DNA of 15,547 nucleotides. Origin: Candidatus Heimdallarchaeota archaeon (GTDB lineage Archaea > Asgardarchaeota > Heimdallarchaeia > Heimdallarchaeales > Kariarchaeaceae). Location: NCBI GenBank assembly GCA_029882335.1, contig JAOUKW010000053.1:1-15547 (forward strand), given 5' to 3'. Each line of letters opens with the position of its first letter. Position 1 is the first letter of the stretch. Below the pieces are notes generated by a model that was not told where the DNA came from, ran no database searches, and worked only from the letters and a program-made list of their open reading frames with translations. Below, one piece after another: positions 7,479-14,414 of this stretch. The translations under genes were made by a program, and so were the position numbers.

Positions 7479-7898
7479 GTGGCAATTTTGTTGGATACTG
7501 GATATTTGTTCTCATTGTATAATGTAGAAGATAAGCAACATAGAGTCGTACAGATTTCTTATGATCAATTATTAAATGGTGAATATGGTATTCCGATAAT
7601 ATTAGATTATGTCTTTGATGAATTAGTTACTTTGATTCAATATCGGACAAATAGGAATGATATTGCCACAGAAGTCGGAAATATAATTTTGTCTGATTGT
7701 GATAAATTTATTCAATTTGCAAGAGTAGATAAGTCAATTTTCTCAAAATCTTGGGAAATATTTCAAAACCAATCTGGTCATAGACATCTTTCATTTACAG
7801 ATTGTGTTTTAATTAAATTTGCAGATATAAATCGAATTGCAAGGATTGCTACTTTAGATCAACAATTTAAATCATGGGTTGAGATAGTTCCACATTGA
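7479..7898 (+). CDS. vapC: PIN-domain ribonuclease toxin, VapC-like
   Basis: PIN-domain endoribonuclease, the usual toxin of VapBC pairs; it cuts specific RNAs (in known cases initiator tRNA or rRNA) with a Mg2+/Mn2+ centre held by acidic residues. All the expected acids are present in order: D6 in AILLDTGYL, E48 in VFDELVTL, D108 in LSFTDCVL and D127 in ATLDQQF. The 139-residue length is normal and the chain is uninterrupted, so the toxin is probably active. It starts 6 bases after the antitoxin stop, with GTG. The pair is enclosed by the two copies of the tldE 3' end, which suggests it came as an inserted cassette. The RNA target cannot be read from the sequence. Confidence 0.88.
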   Translation: MAILLDTGYLFSLYNVEDKQHRVVQISYDQLLNGEYGIPIILDYVFDELVTLIQYRTNRNDIATEVGNIILSDCDKFIQFARVDKSIFSKSWEIFQNQSGHRHLSFTDCVLIKFADINRIARIATLDQQFKSWVEIVPH

Positions 7899-8052
7899 TT
7901 TAATGTCAAGTTTGATTTTTACTGATTTAATTTCTAAATATAATGAATGATAAATGTTTGTTGTATTGAAAACTAATTTGCAATGTATCTAAGTGCTTTT
8001 TACATAGAGTATCAGATTATTGTTCTACTCACAAGAAATAATTAAATAAAAG

Positions 8053-8350
8053 ATGGTTTACACCTTTCTTATTCCCTATTCAATACACCTATCATCTGAC
8101 GTTTCACCAAATATTTCATCAAAAGTAAATCGAGGATTTTATGTAAAGGATGGTGAAATTCAATATCCAGCAAAAAATACAATGTTAGGTAGTAATGTAT
8201 ATGAATTTCTTAAAATCATTGTTGGAATTTCAAAGGAACTTAAATTTGAATTTGGACATCAAAAACCATCTATTTTAGTTAATGAATTATCTATTGCAAG
8301 TGTTAGTGATTCCAAAGCTCTTGTTCTGTCTATGGATCCTTAATTTCATA
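8053..8350 (+). pseudogene. Decayed second copy of the tldE 3' end
   Basis: Bases 8094-8350 are a second copy of 6652-6926 (end of tldE, its stop and 7 bases beyond). The frame stays open from an ATG at 8053 to the TAA at 8341-8343 (96 codons); the first 14 or so codons have no tldE counterpart. The copy lacks an 18-base in-frame piece that removes the glycine-rich TSGGGS (TldE residues 389-394), flanked by TCA on both sides as in slippage. Of the 9 substitutions in the gap-free part, 8 change the amino acid and only one (Pro, CCG to CCA) is silent. That is unlike a gene kept by selection. The missing N-terminal 380 residues make a working TldE impossible. A TATA-like TTAAATAA lies only a few bases before the ATG, too close for a leaderless start. 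Most likely a remnant. Confidence 0.85.
8094..8350 (+). repeat. Direct repeat, right copy of the tldE 3' end
   Basis: Partner of the repeat at 6652-6926, in the same orientation. The 1167 bases between the copies contain the complete VapBC-like pair. The match stops abruptly 7 bases after the stop codon in both copies, and the flanking sequences on the far side are unrelated. Confidence 0.93.
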
Positions 8351-8412
8351 ATCAATAAATTATGGCTTATTAATCTTATTATTATTCTTTCAGCTTTGTC
8401 TCTACATGTAGC

Positions 8413-8420
8413 TTAAAATA
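8413..8420 (+). promoter_or_regulatory. Probable TATA box of the S10 peptidase gene
   Basis: TTAAAATA is placed 22-29 bases before the ATG at 8442, again fitting a leaderless transcript. No Shine-Dalgarno-like sequence precedes the ATG. Confidence 0.5.
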
Positions 8421-8441
8421 TAGAAAATCTTAAAATTACAT

Positions 8442-9899
8442 ATGGAAGAAGCTCAAACTGATGTAAAAAGAGAATATAAGGATAATATTATAACTTCACA
8501 ACACACAGTCAATATACAGGGTAAGGAATATTCCTACACGGCAACAGTAGGAACAATTGTTTTGAAAAAAGAAGAATCAGAAAAATCTCCTCAATCAAAA
8601 GGAGAATTCTTTTTTATGGCTTATACGTTAAATGATGTTGAAGATTATGGTAAACGGCCAATAACGATATCGTTTAACGGAGGTCCTGGTTCATCTAGTG
8701 TTTGGTTACATTTAGGTGTTCTTGGGCCTAGACGCGTAGTATCTGAAACTACTACTGAAGAAGGTGTTCAGTTAATATCACCTCCTTATTCACTCATTAA
8801 CAATGATTATTCTATACTTGATAAAACGGATTTATGTTTTATCGACCCTATTAGCACTGGATTTTCTAGACCTGTAGAAGGGGAGAAAGAAAATCAATTC
8901 CATGGATACGATGAAGATATTCAATGGGTTGCTGAATTCATTAGAATGTATATTACAAGATATAATCGATGGTTATCTCCAAAATTCTTGATCGGTGAAT
9001 CTTACGGTACAACACGTGCGGGTGGATTATCGGGATATTTACAAGAAAGACTTGGTATATATCTAAATGGAATCATGCTCGTCTCCAGTATCCTTGATTT
9101 CCAAACTACAAACTTCAATGTCAGCAATGATATGCCATATATTTGCTTCTTTCCATCGTTTGTAGCTACAGCTTGGTATCATAAAATGATATCTTCTGAC
9201 TTGCAGAATGATTTACAATCAACTCTTAGAAAAGCAGAAAGTTTTGCATTAAATGAATACTCTGTTGCGCTATTAAAGGGAGACAGATTAACTGATGAGG
9301 ATAAGAATAAAATTGCAGTGACAATAAATGAGTTTACAGGACTTCCGGTGGAGTTAATTTTACAAAATCACCTGCGAATTCCAGCTCATACTTTTTTCCG
9401 CGAATTTTTACGATCTGATGGTAAATCTATTGGTAGATTAGATAGTAGATATACATTATTACAACGAAATCAAGAAGGATTTGCATTCTTTTCAGATCCA
9501 AGTTATATTGCTATACAAGGTCCATATACTGCTACTTTTAATGATTATGTAAGGAGAGAATTAAAATACGAAACTGATCTACCTTATGAAATTCTGATAA
9601 GTCTAAGCAGTAAATGGAATTATTCCAAATTTCAGAATAATTACGTTAATTCTGCAGAGACACTTGCAGATGCAATGACAAAGAATCCATATTTAAAAGT
9701 CATAATATGTAATGGTTACTATGATCTTGCAACCCCATATTTTGGTACTGAATTCTCAATTAATCATATGAAATTAGATAGAAACATAATGCAAAATATT
9801 ACTATGAAATACTATGAAGCTGGCCATATGATGTATATTCATCAAGAATCGCTGGAAAAACAGAGAAAGGATTTAGTTGATTTTTTAGACAATTGTTGA
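8442..9899 (+). CDS. Serine carboxypeptidase family (peptidase S10), cytosolic
   Basis: Alpha/beta-hydrolase peptidase of family S10, which removes residues from peptide C-termini. The complete catalytic triad is visible: nucleophile S187 in LIGESYGTT, D428 in NGYYDLATP and H462 in EAGHMMYIH. The oxyanion-hole/substrate stretch FNGGPGSSS is at 78-86. The 485-residue length matches the family. Unlike the well-known yeast and plant enzymes there is no signal peptide or propeptide; the N-terminus is charged (MEEAQTDVKREY), so it should act in the cytoplasm. It sits alone between the tldE remnant and the cyanophycinase gene, followed by a terminator-like hairpin. A role in final peptide breakdown, possibly next to TldDE or of cyanophycin-derived dipeptides, is conceivable from position only. 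Confidence 0.92.
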   Translation: MEEAQTDVKREYKDNIITSQHTVNIQGKEYSYTATVGTIVLKKEESEKSPQSKGEFFFMAYTLNDVEDYGKRPITISFNGGPGSSSVWLHLGVLGPRRVVSETTTEEGVQLISPPYSLINNDYSILDKTDLCFIDPISTGFSRPVEGEKENQFHGYDEDIQWVAEFIRMYITRYNRWLSPKFLIGESYGTTRAGGLSGYLQERLGIYLNGIMLVSSILDFQTTNFNVSNDMPYICFFPSFVATAWYHKMISSDLQNDLQSTLRKAESFALNEYSVALLKGDRLTDEDKNKIAVTINEFTGLPVELILQNHLRIPAHTFFREFLRSDGKSIGRLDSRYTLLQRNQEGFAFFSDPSYIAIQGPYTATFNDYVRRELKYETDLPYEILISLSSKWNYSKFQNNYVNSAETLADAMTKNPYLKVIICNGYYDLATPYFGTEFSINHMKLDRNIMQNITMKYYEAGHMMYIHQESLEKQRKDLVDFLDNC

Positions 9900-10203
9900 T
9901 CTGAAATAAAAGCTCCTACAATACGAAAATTTTCCACCATGTATGAAAATTTCTTACCCCTTTTTTATTTTATTAGTTCAAATCTTATCAAATTCTATAT
10001 CTTAATGTGATATGCAGATTTTTAATATACATTAGATAGATAAATGATTTCTAACATTAAACAATTAATTCGATCAATCGAAATTCTAGTTAAACATAAT
10101 TCTTGGAGATTGTTTACCATAAATATCAAATTATGAAAAACTTACGATATTGTCTTGATTATTATGCTATACCTTAATTTCTGCAGTATACTATTAGATA
10201 TTA
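9900..10203 (+). other. Non-coding gap between S10 peptidase and cyanophycinase genes
   Basis: These 304 bases hold no gene I can support. The left end carries a hairpin plus T-tract (9927-9970). The right end has a weak TATA-like CTTAATTT at 10173-10180, 24-31 bases before the cyanophycinase ATG, which may be its promoter. The rest is featureless A/T-rich sequence. Confidence 0.5.
9927..9970 (+). terminator. Probable terminator after the S10 peptidase gene
   Basis: AAATTTTC (9927-9934) pairs with GAAAATTT (9945-9952) across a 10-base loop, followed by a T-tract starting at 9961. T-rich tracts alone can terminate archaeal transcription, so the tract is the more convincing part. Confidence 0.45.
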
Positions 10204-11112
10204 ATGATTTCAAATCCAGAAAATACTATGCCCGGTAAATTGCTGGCTATAGGTGGAGGAATGGAACTAAATACGAGTAATCCGATTCTTACCAAATTCA
10301 TCGAGTTATGTGGTGGTAGATCAGCTCGTATTATTATCTTACCTACTGCATCAGACTATGGTATTGATATTGGAGTTCTTTACAAAGAGATATTTTCTGA
10401 ATTATGTGATAATGTGGAATACTTCCTTATTGACAAGAGGAGGGATGCACTAGATGAAAAATGCCTAGTTGCCTTGGAACAGGCGACAGGTGTGTTTTTC
10501 ACTGGTGGTGATCAATTACGAATAACCTCACTTCTTGGTGGATCAAAATTTATGCGTATTTTGAGGTCCAAACTTCAGCAGGGGACAAATATTGCAGGAA
10601 CCTCCGCTGGTGCCTCTGCAATGTCAAGCACAATGATTGCATGGGGACGCTCTGATGAGATGTTTAAGGGTAGTCTACAAATATCTCCGGGTTTGGGATT
10701 GATTCACCAAATAGTTATTGATAGCCATTTTGTAAAACGAGGTAGAATATCACGATTGTTACATCTAGTGGCCCAGCATCCTGGTGTTCTCGGTATTGGC
10801 TTGGCTGAGGATACAGGTATTCTTTTAGATAGTGACGAAACAAGCTCAACCTTTGAGGTTATTGGTAAAAGGCAAATTGTTGTCGTAGATGGTAAAAATA
10901 TTGCACATTCAAATATTGCACATCTACCCGAGAATTCACCTTATACTGTTACTGGTGTTGGAATCGATGTGTTAGGTCCTGGTTATTCCTACAATTATGT
11001 GACACACGAGATTATATACCCCAGTGAGGTTAATTCATCGAAATTAGTCGATTTGAATGATGAAGTATCTGAATTTCCATATAAGACAAGAGTTCCTACT
11101 CATGATTATTAA
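10204..11112 (+). CDS. cphB: Cyanophycinase (peptidase S51)
   Basis: Serine exopeptidase that cuts cyanophycin (Asp backbone with Arg side chains) into beta-Asp-Arg dipeptides, in the cytoplasm. Motifs match the well-studied Synechocystis enzyme: nucleophile S134 in AGTSAGASAM; H175 in DSHFVKRGRISRLL; E202 in GLAEDTG; and the substrate region GGDQLR at 101-106. The three arginines that contact the polymer in Synechocystis (R178, R180, R183) correspond here to R179, R181 and R184. One known contact, Gln173, is Ser174 here. The 302-residue length is close to other cyanophycinases, with a C-terminal tail of about 30 residues. It converges on cyanophycin synthetase, 22 bases away, which strongly supports the functional call. 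No export signal is seen, as expected for the intracellular form. Confidence 0.93.
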   Translation: MISNPENTMPGKLLAIGGGMELNTSNPILTKFIELCGGRSARIIILPTASDYGIDIGVLYKEIFSELCDNVEYFLIDKRRDALDEKCLVALEQATGVFFTGGDQLRITSLLGGSKFMRILRSKLQQGTNIAGTSAGASAMSSTMIAWGRSDEMFKGSLQISPGLGLIHQIVIDSHFVKRGRISRLLHLVAQHPGVLGIGLAEDTGILLDSDETSSTFEVIGKRQIVVVDGKNIAHSNIAHLPENSPYTVTGVGIDVLGPGYSYNYVTHEIIYPSEVNSSKLVDLNDEVSEFPYKTRVPTHDY

Positions 11113-11134
11113 GGTGGAATTTTTTCATTTTAAT
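11113..11134 (+). terminator. T-rich terminator candidate between cphB and cphA
   Basis: The 22-base gap between the two convergent stop codons is mostly T on the + strand (T runs at 11120-11125 and 11128-11131). It could end the cphB transcript. On the - strand the same bases are A-rich, so cphA transcription probably ends inside or beyond the cphB 3' end, giving antisense overlap. Confidence 0.35.
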
Positions 11135-13945
11135 TTAATCAGCAGGCTCATCTAAGACGGGATCATCTAGATATTTTCTGAAAGTGTAGGTTTTTGATTC
11201 TTCGCCCTTTTTGGTTGCAATAAGTTTGATGATTGAATCAGTTACCTTGGCAAGATTCACCAACAGAAATTCTCGTACTTTCTCATTATCATCTGTTTGT
11301 AACAAAACAATATCATTCAATTCCAACCAATCATACATCGACGCCACGGCATCTAATTCTGTCTGCTTATCATAAAATGTCATAATTTGGTTTTCATCTA
11401 CTCCATTCTCAAGTAAAGATTTCATCAAAATCAATGCGACCTCACCGGGATTTCGACCACGTAAATTCCAGTCCTCTTTGATGAAATATCTGTCATATTT
11501 TCCAGCAACTATTTTTGCACTTTTGATTATGGTTGAGTCCGGTCGATCCCCTGGTAAACCGAAAACAAGTGCTCTTCTCCCCTGATTACCCTGATCACTA
11601 TAAAATCCATTGACTAATTGACATTGAGCATCCAAAGCCTTAGGATTATGGCCATAATCCATTATTACTCGTGCACCTTTAAGATATTCAATATTCAGTC
11701 TACCCGGTGTGATTTTGTAATTCATGGTAAATGTACTTAATCCAAGTCTGATATTTGCGATTGAAACATATGGTATTACTGCTGCTATTGTGAACAACGC
11801 GTTCTGCACATTGAATATTGCATGCCCTCCGAATGCTGCAGGAATATCTGTAATATGAATGATTGGGGTCTGTGATTGATCCTGAATCAATTGTATCATG
11901 CCATTAGGTGTCAAGGTGATTGCAGTATTTCCTCCATCTACATGTTTGGTCAGGATCGGATTCTGATAATCTAATGATACAAGAACCACGTTTCCAGAAA
12001 TCCGGCTTTTTTGTGCCATCACTCTTTTATCATCCGCATTTAAAATTCCATGACCATTGTCTTTTACTTGGTCAAGTATTACTCCTTTGATTTCAGCCAT
12101 CTCATCGAGTGTTTCCACACCACGTAGGCCTAGGTGATCATCTGATATATTTAGTACTACTGCCACATCACAATAATCCCATCCCAGACCCTGTCTCAAT
12201 ATGCCCCCACGGGCTGTTTCCAAGACAGCTATATCAACTGTAGGATCACTTAGTACTACTTTTGCAGACCATGGACCTGTACAATCTCCCGAATACTCAA
12301 GAATTCCATCAATATAGATTCCATCTGTAGTAGTCAATCCAACATTCTTTCCAGTGAGTTTTAATATGTGTGTGATCCACCTTGCAACAGTTGTTTTTCC
12401 ATTTGTTCCAGTAATGGCCACAATTGGTATTCTTCCTGTTGAATTTTTTGGAAAGAGCATATCAATAACAGGTTTGGCAACATTTCTCGGGCGTCCATCT
12501 GTGGGTTCTAGATGCATTCTGAATCCAGGAGCCGCATTTACTTCTATTATTACTCCTCCTTTATTTGCTATTGGTATACTGATATCCTTGGCAATAATAT
12601 CTACTCCAGCAATATCAAGTCCTATTGTTTTAATGGCTCGTTCTGCTAGCTGAATATTTTCAAAATGAATTATGTCTGTAACATCCTTGGAAGTTCCACC
12701 TGTTGATAAATTTGCTGTAGATTTGAGTTGAACAAATCTACCCAGATCTGGAATATCCTGTAATGTCAGCTTTTGATCCTCTATTAATTTTTCTGTACTT
12801 TCATCAATATAGATTTTGGTGAGCATTTTTTCATGACCTATTCCTCGTCTTGGATCTTGATTCTGCAAGTTAATCAATTCTTGAAGTGTAAGTAATCCAT
12901 CTCCAATTACATGTGCAGGAATTCGCATCGCGGCTGCTTTGAACTCACCATTGATAATTAGAACCCTATAATCATTTCCCTCAATAAAACGTTCAATAAT
13001 TACATCATTGGTATAGTTTTGGGCATAATTAAAGCCACGTTCCAAATCTTCCTTGTTTCTTATATTTATTGATACACCTCTTCCATGACTCATATCAAGT
13101 GGTTTCGTGACCAATGGGTAATCAATGTTAGAAACTATCTGCATTGCCTGATCTAGTGATCTAGCAATTCCTCCCATTGGTACTGGGATGCCAACATTAT
13201 AAAGGAGTTGAAGGGTTAATTCTTTATCTTGTGCAATCTCTGTTGATATGAAGGATGAATTACTGGTGGTTGATGCCCAGATCCTTTTCTGATTCTTACC
13301 CCATCCTAATTGTACTAGGCTTGAAGATTTTTTTAAACTGATTGATGGTATTCCTCTTCTAGTTGCCTCTTCCACTATCGATCCTGTTGTGGGTCCATAA
13401 GCATATTTTTCTGAGATTTTAATAACCTCAATCAATTCATCCTTATAATTGAAATCAGCATAGAAATCATTATCTAAAATGTGATTAATCAGTCTCATGG
13501 AAAGTTTTGATGCTGCTTTTGAAGTCTCTTCATTCTTGATCTCAATATATACACGATAAACACTTTCTATTCCTGTACGACCAATTTTTCCCTGTATCTG
13601 TCTAGTTTTACCATAGGTGATATCCATGCCAGCTAAAGATTGGATTTCAATGGCAACGTGCTCAAACACATGTCCCAGCCAGGTACCTTTATCCTCTGTC
13701 AGCCTTTTCACAAATCCACCTGTCTCACCATAGGAGCATGTATGTTCATGTAATGTAGGGATTAATTGCAGCAAATGATCATTAAATCCGATAATTACAT
13801 TGCTTGGTTCCTTTTCAAGATCACCCAAATCAACAATTATAACCAATCCTTGTCGATATCCATATCTGTTTGGTCCCTGATAGAATATTTCATCTATTAT
13901 TTGCAATGATCTAGGTGGATACGAAGTCATTGATAGTATATTCAT
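11135..13945 (-). CDS. cphA: Cyanophycin synthetase
   Basis: ATP-dependent enzyme that polymerises Asp and Arg into cyanophycin, a nitrogen store. Numbering from the start chosen here (936 residues): N-domain about 1-180, ATP-grasp about 195-500 (adds Asp), Mur-ligase-like domain from about 505 to 905 (adds Arg). Seen motifs: KPLDMSHGRGV (281-291), EVNAAPGFRMHLEP (468-481), P-loop GTNGKTT (513-519), LETARGGILRQGLGWD (575-590) and DYGHNPKA (763-770). The N-domain keeps HVFEH (92-96) plus E100, equal to the HxxEH site of the hidden hydrolase in primer-independent cyanobacterial CphA1. The reading frame is open to 14011, but the ATG at 13945 is preferred: it gives the family opening MNIL, and TATATAT at 13970-13976 lies 25-31 bases before it. 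The acidic tail of about 25 residues (TKKGEESKTY to EPAD) is extra. Confidence 0.94.
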   Translation of the reverse strand: MNILSMTSYPPRSLQIIDEIFYQGPNRYGYRQGLVIIVDLGDLEKEPSNVIIGFNDHLLQLIPTLHEHTCSYGETGGFVKRLTEDKGTWLGHVFEHVAIEIQSLAGMDITYGKTRQIQGKIGRTGIESVYRVYIEIKNEETSKAASKLSMRLINHILDNDFYADFNYKDELIEVIKISEKYAYGPTTGSIVEEATRRGIPSISLKKSSSLVQLGWGKNQKRIWASTTSNSSFISTEIAQDKELTLQLLYNVGIPVPMGGIARSLDQAMQIVSNIDYPLVTKPLDMSHGRGVSINIRNKEDLERGFNYAQNYTNDVIIERFIEGNDYRVLIINGEFKAAAMRIPAHVIGDGLLTLQELINLQNQDPRRGIGHEKMLTKIYIDESTEKLIEDQKLTLQDIPDLGRFVQLKSTANLSTGGTSKDVTDIIHFENIQLAERAIKTIGLDIAGVDIIAKDISIPIANKGGVIIEVNAAPGFRMHLEPTDGRPRNVAKPVIDMLFPKNSTGRIPIVAITGTNGKTTVARWITHILKLTGKNVGLTTTDGIYIDGILEYSGDCTGPWSAKVVLSDPTVDIAVLETARGGILRQGLGWDYCDVAVVLNISDDHLGLRGVETLDEMAEIKGVILDQVKDNGHGILNADDKRVMAQKSRISGNVVLVSLDYQNPILTKHVDGGNTAITLTPNGMIQLIQDQSQTPIIHITDIPAAFGGHAIFNVQNALFTIAAVIPYVSIANIRLGLSTFTMNYKITPGRLNIEYLKGARVIMDYGHNPKALDAQCQLVNGFYSDQGNQGRRALVFGLPGDRPDSTIIKSAKIVAGKYDRYFIKEDWNLRGRNPGEVALILMKSLLENGVDENQIMTFYDKQTELDAVASMYDWLELNDIVLLQTDDNEKVREFLLVNLAKVTDSIIKLIATKKGEESKTYTFRKYLDDPVLDEPAD

Positions 13946-14414
13946 TTTTAAATAAATGAATATTGTGATAATATATACTAAATATAAAGTATTATTCAAA
14001 ATATAAATCAACTATTTTATTGTTTAATGAAATCATAATACATTTAAGAAATATTCAAAATGAAGTGTACACGAAGACCAGTTTAAATTATTTCCACGAA
14101 TCGAGACCAAATGGATCCAAAATCATTGGATATATATCTATAATAAAATTTTGAGAAAGAAATTTTCACATCATCAAATCTAAATGAATTAAATTTAAGT
14201 TTAAAGCGATCTCTTCTGTTATCAAATTTTACCTTGTTGTATTAAATTAAAATAGTATTTACAAATGACTCCTGATAAACCGATTTAATTTTATCTTGTA
14301 TAATCATTAATTTCCGCAAATATCTATGTGATTATTATAGATTATGGGATAAATTCACAATTATTTTTTTTAGATTACATAAAAAGTAGATTTGAAGGAA
14401 ATTAAACATTAATA
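13946..14414 (-). other. Gene-free gap between cphA and orc1/cdc6
   Basis: This is the longest stretch without a gene (469 bases). Near 13946-13990 it holds the cphA promoter. A small hairpin, ATCCAA (14115-14120) with TTGGAT (14126-14131), has a 5-base loop. I found no repeated origin-recognition-box-like element, no tRNA and no convincing small ORF. The right end is just downstream of the orc1/cdc6 stop codon; an archaeal origin would more often be next to the 5' side of that gene, outside the window. Confidence 0.5.
13970..13976 (-). promoter_or_regulatory. Probable TATA box of cphA
   Basis: TATATAT on the - strand lies 25-31 bases before the ATG at 13945. It supports a leaderless cphA transcript starting there and argues against the more distant in-frame start at 14011, which would lie upstream of this box. 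Confidence 0.55.

Noticed and set aside
6652..8350. Insertion sequence or CRISPR-like array
   Set aside because: Only two repeat copies, both clearly coding tldE sequence; no transposase, terminal inverted repeats or evenly spaced short repeats.
12354..12653. 99-codon open frame on the + strand inside cphA
   Set aside because: It lies opposite conserved cphA codons (P-loop to ATP-grasp region) and has no family resemblance; a shadow frame.
13946..14011. Longer cyanophycin synthetase starting at 14011
   Set aside because: The extra 22 residues are hydrophobic and not part of the family; the TATA-like box lies between 14011 and 13945, and the ATG at 13945 gives the family-typical N-terminus.
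13946..14414. tRNA, small RNA or replication origin in the long gap
   Set aside because: No G/C-rich cloverleaf, no repeated box and no strong hairpin were found; only a 6-bp stem at 14115-14131.
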